Below, piece by piece: positions 26,940 to 35,126 of a stretch of DNA of 64,000 nucleotides. Position 1 is the stretch's first letter, and the number at the start of each line of letters is the position of its first letter. Source of the stretch: Bacteroidota bacterium (GTDB lineage: Bacteria > Bacteroidota > Bacteroidia > B-17B0 > Aurantibacillaceae); the NCBI GenBank assembly GCA_005787585.1, contig SYAL01000047.1:62001-126000 (forward strand). The letters are read 5' to 3'. Under the pieces are notes generated by a model that searched no databases, had not been told where the DNA came from, and saw only the letters and a program-made list of their open reading frames with translations. The translations under genes were made by a program, and so were the position numbers.

Positions 26940-28292
26940 CTATTTAATCAATTGGTTTAAAAGACTAAGGTTTATTGAGTAATTAAATTTACGCTTATCT
27001 TTTGTGCATTTAGTTCTTCGAAATAAATTAGAGGGCAGGCTTTTTAAAACACGGAAACGCCTAAGCTTTCGGCTATTTCCAGTTAAAAAATTAATGTTAA
27101 AAAAAGCATCAAATTCGTCACAAGATAATGTCGCAGAATTTTCTTTTTTTATATTTTTAAGCGCTATAATTAAATCAGGGTTTAAATTATTATAACTTTT
27201 TATAGGGGCTAGACCTAAATCATCTTTATTTTCGTGGCTTAGAGCCGGTATAGTGTCGATTAAATCTTTACTAATTTCGTGGTTTTTAATCGAATTATGA
27301 CTTATTTGTATAGATTTACTCGAATTAAAGCGCTGTTTTTTTAAAAAATACATGATTATGAAACCAAATAAAACCAAAATAAGAGATAAAAGAGCTAAAT
27401 AAAAAGGTGAAATTTGATTTAGGGAATAAAAATTGGGTTTTTCCCAAGTAATTTTATTGATGAGTTTTATATTGTTTTTCCAATATTGATCTAAATTAAT
27501 TTGTTTTGTTTTTTCCTTAAATAAATAAAAAATATTATTACTATCAATTCTCACTAGTTGTGTGGAAGGCGAAAGGCAATTGGCTTCGTTATTTAATAAT
27601 AAATAGCTGTTGCTTTTAGGTGAAATTATAAGGCTTTGAAGGCCTAAAATTATAAATACATAATCACGAGTATACAAAATAGAACCGTAAACATAAGTTG
27701 AATTAATTTCTGCTGTTTTTGGGTAAAAAAAACCGATTTTTTCCCATAAAAATGTGTTTAAATTTAAGCGATATCCGCTTTGCTCTTTTGTTTCTGCCGT
27801 TACATTGTTGCCAGACTTAACATTCCAAAAGGAGTATAAATATTGGCCAGAAATAAAAGCTGGGCCAGAAATAAATGGAGGAATTTCGCCCTTGCATTCA
27901 ACAAAAATCCATTCTTTGCTCTGAACATTAAACTTTTTTAAAATATTATTTGTAACAAAAAAACCATATCCGCCTAAACAATAAATCTCTTTATTAAAAT
28001 TAAATAAAAATCGATTATTATCACAACTATGAAAATTAGAGTGATCCATTCTAATTAAAGAGTCTCCACTTAATTTAAATAAATAATGAAAGCCGTTTAA
28101 ATTATAAAAGATCTCTTTGCCAATGTATTGAAAAGAAGCTGCTCCATTATTAAAACTATTAGAATTTAACTTGGTTTCTGGAAATTTGCTAGCCAGCAAT
28201 AAATTAATTTGATTTTCTTGTTTGGTAGTTAATATTTGCGCTGAAAAATTATGAAAACAATAAATAAATAAATAACAAAATATTTTTTTCAT
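26940..28292 (-). CDS. Membrane protein: periplasmic kelch-like region, one TM helix, cytoplasmic C-terminal domain
   Basis: This 450-residue protein has a signal peptide ending NFSAQ (residue 19). Residues 45-285 contain kelch/propeller-like segments (NKEIYCLGGYGFFVTNNILKK, FISGPAFISGQYLYSFWN, YVYGSILYTRDYVFIILG). A single strong transmembrane helix (LALLSLILVLFGFIIMYFL) lies at about residues 298-318 and is followed by KKQR. The cytoplasmic part ends with LSCDEFDAFFNINFL, RKLRRFRVLKSLPS and RTKCTKDKRKFNY, a basic segment that looks like a small winged-helix-type domain. The topology suggests a sensor with outside recognition and inside output. I do not recognise a named family, and DNA binding is speculation from basic charge. 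Confidence 0.65.
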   Translation of the reverse strand: MKKIFCYLFIYCFHNFSAQILTTKQENQINLLLASKFPETKLNSNSFNNGAASFQYIGKEIFYNLNGFHYLFKLSGDSLIRMDHSNFHSCDNNRFLFNFNKEIYCLGGYGFFVTNNILKKFNVQSKEWIFVECKGEIPPFISGPAFISGQYLYSFWNVKSGNNVTAETKEQSGYRLNLNTFLWEKIGFFYPKTAEINSTYVYGSILYTRDYVFIILGLQSLIISPKSNSYLLLNNEANCLSPSTQLVRIDSNNIFYLFKEKTKQINLDQYWKNNIKLINKITWEKPNFYSLNQISPFYLALLSLILVLFGFIIMYFLKKQRFNSSKSIQISHNSIKNHEISKDLIDTIPALSHENKDDLGLAPIKSYNNLNPDLIIALKNIKKENSATLSCDEFDAFFNINFLTGNSRKLRRFRVLKSLPSNLFRRTKCTKDKRKFNYSINLSLLNQLIK

Positions 28293-28350
28293 AGTTTAAT
28301 ACCTGGTAATCATCTAAAAAAATTCGTTTGTTTTAATTGAATTTAAAAGA

Positions 28351-28403
28351 TATTATCTATAAAGATAATCATAAAATTAAATTCACAAAGTGAATTTAAT
28401 TTT
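28351..28403 (-). terminator. Strong inverted repeat at the end of metH
   Basis: A perfect 14-base inverted repeat (28373-28386 and 28390-28403, loop AAA) overlaps the metH stop codon. A second smaller one (ATTATC/GATAAT, 28352-28357 and 28364-28369) follows it on the minus strand. The stems are AT-only apart from two G/C pairs, and the descending arm is T-rich. It probably acts as the metH terminator or mRNA 3' end stabiliser. Confidence 0.6.
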
Positions 28404-31400
28404 AAAGCATAGCGGGCCCTAACCATTTTTGAGCCTCTTGAAGTTTTATTTTTTTTCGTTCGGCATAACTTTGAACTTGCTCGTTATTTATTTTACCTAA
28501 ACCAAAATAATGTGATTGTGGGTGCGCCATATAAAGTCCGCTAACAGCGGCAGTTGGAACCATGGCAAGGCTTTCTGTTAAAAATATATCGGTATTTTTT
28601 TCAACCTCTAATAATTTCCAAATGGTTAGTTTTTCGGTATGATCTGGCTGCGCGGGGTAGCCTGGCGCTGGACGAATTCCGTCATATTCTTCTTTAATTA
28701 AGTCGTCATTTTTAAAATTTTCATCTTTTGCGTAAGCCCAAATTTCGGTTCGTACTTTTTTGTGCATTAACTCCGCAAAGGCTTCGGCTAATCTGTCTGC
28801 TAATGCTTTTAACATAATGGCACTGTAATCGTCGTTGTCAGCTTCAAACTTTTTTATATGCTCATCAATGCCAATACCTGTTGTTAAAGCAAAAGCGCCT
28901 AAATAATCTTGCTTTCCTTTAGGAGCAATAAAATCAGATAAAGCAACATTATATTGGCCTGCAGGTTTTTTACTTTGCTGCCTCAACGAATAAAATGTTG
29001 CTAATACATTTCCTTTTTCATCATAAACTTCGGTATCATCGTCGTTTATCGTATTTGCTGGATATATTCCAATTACTGCATTAGCTTGCAACCATTTTTG
29101 TGAAATTATTTTGTTGAGCATACTCTGAGCATCGTTAAATAATTTGGTTGCTTCAATTCCGCGAGTTGCATCTGTTAATATTTTTGGGTACGAGCCCTTC
29201 ATTTCCCAACTGTGAAAAAAAGGAGTCCAATCTATGTATTCTGAAATTTCTTTTAAATCGTAGCTATTAAACACTTTGTTTCCAATAAAAGAAGGTTTGG
29301 TAATATTTGTTTTGGACCAATCTATCTGAAATTTATTTTGCCGCGCTTCGGATAATGAAATTAATTTATTTTGAGATTGAGCATTTTTGTTTTGATCTCG
29401 AACGCGCTCATAGTCTTTATTTAAGTTATCAATAAATCCTTGGCGCAATTCGTTTGAAATTAAACTACTTGTAACCGGAACAGACTTACTGGCATCGTTT
29501 ACATGAACAACCGGACCCGAATAGTTTGGAGCTATTTTAACGGCGGTATGTACTTTTGAAGTTGTAGCGCCTCCAATTAATAAAGGGAGTTTAAAGTTTA
29601 AACGCTCCATTTCTTTCGCAACATAAACCATTTCGTCTAAGGAAGGAGTTATTAAACCGCTTAAGCCAATAATATCTACGTTATTTTTTTTAGCTTCTTC
29701 TAAAATTTTATCACAAGAAATCATTACGCCTAAATCAATAATTTCATAATTATTACAAGCTAAAACAACGCCAACAATATTTTTACCAATATCATGCACA
29801 TCGCCTTTAACCGTTGCCAAAAGAATCTTTCCACGCCCCCTGACCCCCGAAGGTGGAACTTCTTCTGCACTTCTTTGCTCGTTATAGTCATTTTGGTTAT
29901 GTAAGGTTTTTTGTACCTGATTTAAAACAGCATCAATATCTGCTAGTACTTCATCATTCGTAAATCTCAAAACAGTAAATCCAATTGACTCTAACCAAGA
30001 CTGACGAAATTCATCTTTTTCCTTTATTTCCGGCAATTGATGAATCAAGCCGTCTATTTCGATAACTAACCTCTTCTTTAAACAAACAAAATCTGTAATA
30101 TATTTTCCAATTATATGCTGCCTCCTAAATTTATAATTCTCGAGTTTTTTTGATTTAAGACAGTCCCACAAAATTGATTCTGCTTGAGTTGGATTAGCTC
30201 TATGATTTTTAGCAAAATCTTTTAATAGAGTATAGTATTGCGGGTCAGCCCACTCATAGCCGAATTCTGTCCCCTTTCCTTCGGAAAGGGCTAGGGATTG
30301 GCTGTTCTTCTTCTCCTCCAATAAAAAAGGCTCTAAATAAGCAACTGCTTTTTTCATTACCCTTGCGCTTTTTACGACTTGAGGTAAAAACATTTTTCCG
30401 CTGCCAAACAAATCGCCAACAATGTTCATTCCATCCATTAATGGACCTTCAATAACATGTAATGGCCTACCTAATTTAAGTCGCGCCTCTTCGGTATCTA
30501 AATCAATAAATTCTACTAAGCCTTTAACCAGCGAGTAGCTCAATCTTTCTTCAACCGTTCCTTTTCTCCACTCTTGGTCTTTTTCAGTTTTTTCTTTAGT
30601 AATTCCTTTCAAAGATTCAGCATGTTCAACTAATCTTTCGGTTGCATCATTTCTTCTATTTAATAAAACATCTTCAACCAATTCTAACAATGTTTTTTCG
30701 ATATTATCGTAAACTTCCAATTGAGCTGGATTAACAATGCCCATATCCATTCCATGCTTTACTGCGTGGTATAAAAAGGCAGAGTGAATAGCCTCTCTTA
30801 CATGATCGTTTCCACGAAAAGAAAAAGAGACATTACTAACACCTCCGCTTACTTTTGCATAAGGTAAATTTTCTTTTATCCATTTTGTTGAATTAAAAAA
30901 ATCTAAGGCGTTTAGACGGTGCTCTTCCATTCCTGTTGCAACAGGAAAAATATTTGGATCAAAAATAATATCTTGTGGCGGAAAATGTACTTTGTTTACT
31001 AAAATATCGTATGCGCGGCGGCAAATATCTTTTCTGCGCTGAAACGTATCGGCCTGCCCTACTTCATCAAACGCCATAATAATTACAGCCGCGCCATATT
31101 GTTTTATTTTATGGGCTTGTTCAATAAATTTAAGTTCGCCTTCTTTTAATGAAATCGAATTTACAATTGCTTTTCCTTGAACGCATTTCAGTCCAGCTTC
31201 AATTACCGACCACTTTGAAGAATCAATCATTATCGGCACTCGCGAAATATCGGGTTCAGAAGCAATTAAATTTAAAAAAGTGGTCATTGCTGATTCTCCG
31301 TCTAACATGCCTTCGTCCATATTCACATCAATAACTTGGGCGCCTCCATCAACCTGATCTTTTGCAATTGAAAGGGCTTCTTCATAATTTCCTTCCTTAA

Positions 31401-32520
31401 TTAACCTCAGAAATTTTTTTGAGCCTGTTACATTTGTTCGTTCGCCCACATTTAAAAAATTACTTTCGGGGGTAAGAGAAAAAGGCTCTAATCCGCTTAA
31501 ATGCATTATGGTATCGGCGCTTGGCTTTTTTCGTGGAATTGCATTTTTTGCAATTTCGGCAATGCGTTTTATATGAGCTGGGGTTGTGCCACAACATCCT
31601 CCTACAATATTCAAAAATCCTGCTTTTAGAAATTCTTCGATTTGGTGGCCCATTTCGTGCGCGTCTTGATCGTATTCGCCAAACTGATTTGGCAGACCCG
31701 CATTTGGATAAGCGCTCACATAAAAAGGTGCTTTATTTGATAGCTCTTCTAAATAAGGCCTCATGTCTTTAGCGCCTAATGCACAGTTTAAGCCAACGCT
31801 TAATAAGTCAACATGCGAAACGGAATTTAAAAAAGCTTCGGTAGTTTGACCAGATAAAGTTCTTCCGCTAGCATCGGTTATAGTTCCCGAAACCATCACA
31901 GGCATTTTTTTATTAATACTTTCGCAATAATTTTGTATAGCAAATAATGCGGCTTTAGCGTTAAGTGTATCAAAAATAGTTTCGATTAATAATAAATCTG
32001 AGCCTCCGTCAATTAATCCACGAACTTGCTCAGTATAAGCTTCAACTAATTCATCAAAAGTTATGGCTCTATAACCGGGATCGTTAACATTGGGCGATAA
32101 AGAGAGCGTTCGGTTGGTTGGCCCAATGGCGCCGGCAACAAATTTTGGAATATGGGCAAATTCAGGAAATTCGATTTTATACTCTAAAATTGAGGCTTTG
32201 GCAAGTTTAGCAGATTCAAAATTTAATTCGTAAACAAATTCCTGCATGTCGTAGTCGGCCATGGCAATTGTTGTATCGCTAAAAGTATTTGTTTCAATAA
32301 TATCTGCCCCTGCTTTTAAATACTCTTTATGTATTGTTTTTATAATTTGAGGTTGGGTGATAGATAGCAGGTCGTTATTGCCTTGTAAATCTTTGTGCCA
32401 ATCCGAAAAACGCTTACCTCTAAAATCTTTTTCAGTTAATTTATATTGTTGAATCATGCTGCCCATAGCACCATCTATAACTAAAACTCTTTTTTCTAAC
32501 TCTTGTTGTATTGTTGTCAT
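28402..32520 (-). CDS. metH: Cobalamin-dependent methionine synthase with inserted DUF559 domain
   Basis: MetH methylates homocysteine using methyl-THF and cobalamin. Domain order: homocysteine-binding (residues 1-330, zinc ligands Cys246, Cys309, Cys310), pterin-binding (about 350-620), cobalamin cap (about 650-738), B12-binding (898-1040, with GDVHDIG giving lower-ligand His909), and reactivation domain (about 1060-1372, with [15 protein letters not shown]). The protein is about 150 residues longer than a usual MetH because residues 739-896, in the linker between cap and B12 domains, are a complete DUF559 (PD-(D/E)XK-like) domain. The reading frame is intact throughout and all MetH motifs are kept, so the enzyme may still work. 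Expression is governed by the SAM-I riboswitch just upstream. The neighbours are unrelated. Confidence 0.95.
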   Translation of the reverse strand: MTTIQQELEKRVLVIDGAMGSMIQQYKLTEKDFRGKRFSDWHKDLQGNNDLLSITQPQIIKTIHKEYLKAGADIIETNTFSDTTIAMADYDMQEFVYELNFESAKLAKASILEYKIEFPEFAHIPKFVAGAIGPTNRTLSLSPNVNDPGYRAITFDELVEAYTEQVRGLIDGGSDLLLIETIFDTLNAKAALFAIQNYCESINKKMPVMVSGTITDASGRTLSGQTTEAFLNSVSHVDLLSVGLNCALGAKDMRPYLEELSNKAPFYVSAYPNAGLPNQFGEYDQDAHEMGHQIEEFLKAGFLNIVGGCCGTTPAHIKRIAEIAKNAIPRKKPSADTIMHLSGLEPFSLTPESNFLNVGERTNVTGSKKFLRLIKEGNYEEALSIAKDQVDGGAQVIDVNMDEGMLDGESAMTTFLNLIASEPDISRVPIMIDSSKWSVIEAGLKCVQGKAIVNSISLKEGELKFIEQAHKIKQYGAAVIIMAFDEVGQADTFQRRKDICRRAYDILVNKVHFPPQDIIFDPNIFPVATGMEEHRLNALDFFNSTKWIKENLPYAKVSGGVSNVSFSFRGNDHVREAIHSAFLYHAVKHGMDMGIVNPAQLEVYDNIEKTLLELVEDVLLNRRNDATERLVEHAESLKGITKEKTEKDQEWRKGTVEERLSYSLVKGLVEFIDLDTEEARLKLGRPLHVIEGPLMDGMNIVGDLFGSGKMFLPQVVKSARVMKKAVAYLEPFLLEEKKNSQSLALSEGKGTEFGYEWADPQYYTLLKDFAKNHRANPTQAESILWDCLKSKKLENYKFRRQHIIGKYITDFVCLKKRLVIEIDGLIHQLPEIKEKDEFRQSWLESIGFTVLRFTNDEVLADIDAVLNQVQKTLHNQNDYNEQRSAEEVPPSGVRGRGKILLATVKGDVHDIGKNIVGVVLACNNYEIIDLGVMISCDKILEEAKKNNVDIIGLSGLITPSLDEMVYVAKEMERLNFKLPLLIGGATTSKVHTAVKIAPNYSGPVVHVNDASKSVPVTSSLISNELRQGFIDNLNKDYERVRDQNKNAQSQNKLISLSEARQNKFQIDWSKTNITKPSFIGNKVFNSYDLKEISEYIDWTPFFHSWEMKGSYPKILTDATRGIEATKLFNDAQSMLNKIISQKWLQANAVIGIYPANTINDDDTEVYDEKGNVLATFYSLRQQSKKPAGQYNVALSDFIAPKGKQDYLGAFALTTGIGIDEHIKKFEADNDDYSAIMLKALADRLAEAFAELMHKKVRTEIWAYAKDENFKNDDLIKEEYDGIRPAPGYPAQPDHTEKLTIWKLLEVEKNTDIFLTESLAMVPTAAVSGLYMAHPQSHYFGLGKINNEQVQSYAERKKIKLQEAQKWLGPAML
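29833..30306 (-). mobile_element. In-frame DUF559 nuclease-like insertion inside metH
   Basis: Residues 739-896 of MetH have no counterpart in normal MetH, where a short linker joins [10 protein letters not shown] to [15 protein letters not shown]. The core (762-873, bases 29902-30237) is a full DUF559 domain. It contains [27 protein letters not shown] and [10 protein letters not shown], keeping Glu781, Asp810, Glu821 and Asp823 of the PD-(D/E)XK site, and it ends with [10 protein letters not shown]. The ends are GC-richer than the host: one has an 8-base hairpin CCCTTTCC-TTC-GGAAAGGG (30272-30290), and the other reads GCCCCCTGACCCCCGAAGG (29835-29853) beside a TTCCAC/GTGGAA inverted repeat. 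I read it as a selfish element that inserted without breaking the frame. Confidence 0.82.
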
Positions 32521-32529
32521 ATATAAAAT

Positions 32530-32561
32530 AAAAAACCCTTCTGTTTTTAAAATCAGAAGGG
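32530..32561 (-). terminator. Riboswitch-controlled terminator before metH
   Basis: An 8-base perfect stem (CCCTTCTG, with CAGAAGGG at its other arm; 32536-32543 and 32554-32561) with a 10-base loop is followed on the minus strand by TTTTTT. The tail ends about ten bases before the metH ATG at 32520. The position downstream of the SAM-I aptamer makes it the expression platform. Confidence 0.87.
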
Positions 32562-32599
32562 ATTAGTGCATATTAAATTTGATAAACTAATTGTTTCCG

Positions 32600-32757
32600 A
32601 CTTATTTTTTTCGATTATTATCGAAACGAATTTCCACCTTCTCGTTAGCTATAAAGCGAATGATGAAAAAATTGAAGAATAATTTTCATTTGCTTAATAG
32701 CTTTTTAAGGGTTGGTAAAGCTTCTTAGGGCGTATCCCTCAGCTTTTCTTAATAAGT
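32600..32757 (-). promoter_or_regulatory. SAM-I riboswitch aptamer controlling metH
   Basis: Read on the minus strand, the leader starts ACTTATTAAGAAAAGCTGAG and continues GGATACGCCCTAAGAAGC, TTTACCAACCC. This follows the SAM-I consensus CTTATcAAGAgaGG.gGAGGGA.tGGCCC..tGAA.CC..GCAACC. Helix P1 pairs ACTTATT (32757-32751) with AATAAGT (32606-32600). P3 is a long AGCTATTAAGC...GCTTTATAGCT stem. GAAGGTGGAAATTC matches the conserved GGTGctAAtTCC joint, and P4 is TTTCGAT-AATA-ATCGAAA. When SAM is plentiful it should favour the terminator at 32530-32561 and switch metH off. Confidence 0.9.
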
Positions 32758-32775
32758 ATTTTAAAGAACTGATCA

Positions 32776-32783
32776 CAAAGATA
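32776..32783 (-). promoter_or_regulatory. -7 promoter element of the metH leader
   Basis: TATCTTTG on the minus strand is an exact match to TAnnTTTG and ends 18 bases upstream of the first base of the riboswitch P1 helix. That is where a transcript beginning just before the aptamer would need it. No clear TTG is seen at -33. Confidence 0.5.
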
Positions 32784-32939
32784 TAAAAAAATTAAAAATA
32801 TTAAAAATAATAAATATTTAGATTAATAGAAAAGCTAATTTTTATTTAGATATGCATATCTTTAAGTTAAGAAAAATCGAAATTCAAAATTTAAGTATCT
32901 CTTACAAAATAGTAGTCACGAATTAATCTAATTAAAAAT

Positions 32940-33356
32940 ATGAAAAAAAAATTTGTTTTATTTTTTATCATTACTTCTTTCTTTTCTTTTTCTCAAAAAG
33001 GGTTAAAAAAAGTCCTTGAAAATATGGAAGCACAAGAGCTAGCTTGGAATAATGGAGATGTTAATGGCTTTATGAATTATTATTGGAATAACGATAGTTT
33101 AAAATTTATAGGGAGCAAAGGTATTACTTGTGGATGGCAAAAAACTTTAAATAATTATTTAATATCTTATCCAAATAAAGAAGCTATGGGCGTTTTAACT
33201 TTTTCCATTATAGAGGCCACTCAACTTTCTAAAAAAAATATTTTTGTTATTGGGCAGTGGGCACTAAAAAAAGATAAGCCAATGGGCGGACATTTTACTT
33301 TGCTTTGGAAAAAAATAAATGGTAAATGGTTAATTATTGCTGATCACACAAGTTGA
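32940..33356 (+). CDS. Secreted DUF4440/SnoaL-like protein
   Basis: This 138-residue protein has a signal peptide ending FSFSQ (residue 19). The rest fits the cone-shaped NTF2/SnoaL-like fold of the DUF4440 group, with an N-terminal helix LENMEAQELAWNNGDVNGFM, the strand NDSLKFIGSKGIT, a GWQKTLNNY helix and the closing strands GGHFTLLWKKINGKWLIIADHTS. In this family the pocket is sometimes catalytic, but no active-site residues can be named here. It is transcribed alone between metH and the FISUMP gene. It probably acts in the periplasm. Confidence 0.82.
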   Translation: MKKKFVLFFIITSFFSFSQKGLKKVLENMEAQELAWNNGDVNGFMNYYWNNDSLKFIGSKGITCGWQKTLNNYLISYPNKEAMGVLTFSIIEATQLSKKNIFVIGQWALKKDKPMGGHFTLLWKKINGKWLIIADHTS

Positions 33357-33423
33357 TTATTTTATATCATAAAATTTACTCTGTTTATTATTTCCCCTAA
33401 TAAAAAATAATCCCTAAATCAAA

Positions 33424-34146
33424 TTATTTATCCTTTATACAGCGCAAAGAAAACCCTCTTTTTTTCGAATCCTCCCAACTTGAAAGTATATCATCATCGT
33501 AGCTAAGCTGTCTACTCCAAGCGTCCTGTCCCAATTCATTAGTAGAATCAACACTAGAAGAGGTCCACCAATAGCCATAAAAAAGTAAATAATCAAATTT
33601 TGCTGTTTCTTTTCTTGTACCACCAGGAAGACCCGAAAACTTCCCTGAATTAGAACCGTTACCTTCAATACCACCAATTCCCCATCCACTAGTTGCTTTT
33701 AATTTTACTCCAACTAAACTTTGGTCTCCTAAATAACTAGTCATTTCTTTCCATTCAGCATTTGATGGGATATGATACCCTTCTGGTGCAATACCTCTTG
33801 TATCATTGATGGCATACCAGTTATATAGCTTTCCGTAAATTGAATCATTAGTTGCTTTGTTATTATAATAACACCAAGCCCCTGATGTTAAACTTTTCCA
33901 CATAATAGAATCTTGAACTTGAGGAATAGTGTCTCCATTTCGATATTTGCTAACCTTTAAATTACTGGTTGTCCAGGTTTGCGTATTAATTACCACAGTA
34001 TTATATTGATTACCTTCAATATCCGTTACAGATGGACCCTCTGTTATCTTTAATACCGGTTTGGGCGGAATTGGGTCTAGCTTTAAACAAGCGGCTGTTG
34101 AAATTGAAAAAAAGCTTAACCAAAATAAATATTTTAAATTTTTCAT
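33424..34146 (-). CDS. FISUMP-domain lipoprotein
   Basis: This 240-residue lipoprotein has a signal ending STAAC (Cys20) followed by a proline-rich linker (DPIPPKPVLK). Residues 45-240 are a FISUMP domain: INTQTWTTSNLKVSKYRNGD, WCYYNNK, GKLYNWYAINDTRGIAPEGYH, IPSNAEWKEMTSYLG, GLPGGTRKE, WWTSS and a C-terminal RGFSLRCIKDK. It is a clear relative of the protein at 22681 but lacks its cysteine-rich N-terminal module. It stands alone, convergent with the DUF4440 gene. TATATTTG at 34168-34161 (minus strand) is a possible -7 box. The function of the family is unknown. Confidence 0.84.
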   Translation of the reverse strand: MKNLKYLFWLSFFSISTAACLKLDPIPPKPVLKITEGPSVTDIEGNQYNTVVINTQTWTTSNLKVSKYRNGDTIPQVQDSIMWKSLTSGAWCYYNNKATNDSIYGKLYNWYAINDTRGIAPEGYHIPSNAEWKEMTSYLGDQSLVGVKLKATSGWGIGGIEGNGSNSGKFSGLPGGTRKETAKFDYLLFYGYWWTSSSVDSTNELGQDAWSRQLSYDDDILSSWEDSKKRGFSLRCIKDK

Positions 34147-34346
34147 TCAAAATTTTAAATCAAATATACAAATTATTAATAACTTAAAAAAAATCGTCTT
34201 TTTAATTTATAAAAAATCATGATTTTTCAAGCTATATAAATAATATTAAACGCCCACATGACAAAATTATAATTTTATCTTTCTCAATTTCGTTGTTAAA
34301 AAACTAAAAACAACTAAATTAAATTAGTCGCTTTTGCTCATTTTAT

Positions 34347-34354
34347 TATCTTTG
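34347..34354 (+). promoter_or_regulatory. -7 promoter element of the uppS-bamA-skp operon
   Basis: TATCTTTG matches TAnnTTTG and ends 16 bases before the uppS ATG. A TTG at 34334-34336 is too close to be the -33 element, so the promoter call rests on the -7 box and its position. Confidence 0.45.
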
Positions 34355-34370
34355 TATTACTTGTAACCCT

Positions 34371-35126
34371 ATGGATTATTTACAATCTATCAATCAATCC
34401 TCCATTCCGCAACATGTTGCTATTATTATGGATGGTAATGGGCGTTGGGCAAAGCAACAAGGTGAAGATAGAATTTTTGGCCATCACGAAGGTGTTAACT
34501 CAGTTAGAGAGATCGTTGAGGCCTGCGGAGAAATTGGTGTAAAGTTTCTTACTTTATATGCCTTTAGTACCGAAAATTGGAACCGACCAAAAGAAGAAGT
34601 TGATGGACTTATGGAATTATTAGTAGGAACGATTAGTTCGGAAACAAAAAATCTTAACGATAAAGGCATTCGCCTTGAAGCGATTGGCGATTTAAAAAGC
34701 CTGCCCGAAACATGCCAAAATCAACTTCAAAACTCTATAAAAATTACCTCAAAAAATAATAAACTTACCCTTATCCTTGCGCTAAGTTATTCGAGTAAAT
34801 GGGAAATTACAAATTCATTGAAAGAAATTGGTAATAAAATTGCTGCAGGAACTCTTTCGCCTGATGAAATAACATCTGAACTTATTGATTCGCATTTAAA
34901 TACTCGATTATGGCCTAACCCTGAATTAATGATTAGAACCAGTGGCGAAAGGCGAATTAGTAACTTTTTATTATGGCAATTGGCTTACGCAGAATTTTAT
35001 TTTACTGATGTTTTATGGCCTGAATTTAGAAAGAATGATTTTTTTGAAGCAATTGTTTCCTATCAAAATAGAGAGCGTAGATTTGGAAAAACTAGCGACC
35101 AGCTTTTAACCCCTCCATCTAAATGA
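34371..35126 (+). CDS. uppS: Undecaprenyl diphosphate synthase (cis-prenyltransferase)
   Basis: This enzyme condenses FPP with isopentenyl diphosphates to make the C55 lipid carrier for peptidoglycan and other wall polymers. The 251-residue protein is the usual length. Key motifs are HVAIIMDGNGRWAKQQG near residue 20 (catalytic Asp and substrate Gly/Arg), TLYAFSTENWNRP near residue 63, and RTSGERRISNFLLWQLAYAE followed by FYFTDVLWPEF near residue 190. The stop overlaps the bamA start (ATGA), so the pair is translationally coupled. The order uppS-bamA-skp-skp is the conserved Bacteroidota envelope-assembly cluster. It competes with carotenoid synthesis for prenyl diphosphates. Confidence 0.96.
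   Translation: MDYLQSINQSSIPQHVAIIMDGNGRWAKQQGEDRIFGHHEGVNSVREIVEACGEIGVKFLTLYAFSTENWNRPKEEVDGLMELLVGTISSETKNLNDKGIRLEAIGDLKSLPETCQNQLQNSIKITSKNNKLTLILALSYSSKWEITNSLKEIGNKIAAGTLSPDEITSELIDSHLNTRLWPNPELMIRTSGERRISNFLLWQLAYAEFYFTDVLWPEFRKNDFFEAIVSYQNRERRFGKTSDQLLTPPSK

Noticed and set aside
29833-30306. The MetH insertion as an intein.
   Set aside because: No N-terminal Cys/Ser splice block and no C-terminal His-Asn splice junction can be seen at the borders.
28402-32520. The oversize metH as a frameshifted or chimeric gene.
   Set aside because: The frame is continuous and all MetH motifs are intact on both sides; the extra part is one recognisable domain at a linker.
34147-34370. The gap before uppS as a riboswitch region.
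   Set aside because: No conserved aptamer motif is visible; only the -7 element near 34347 stands out.
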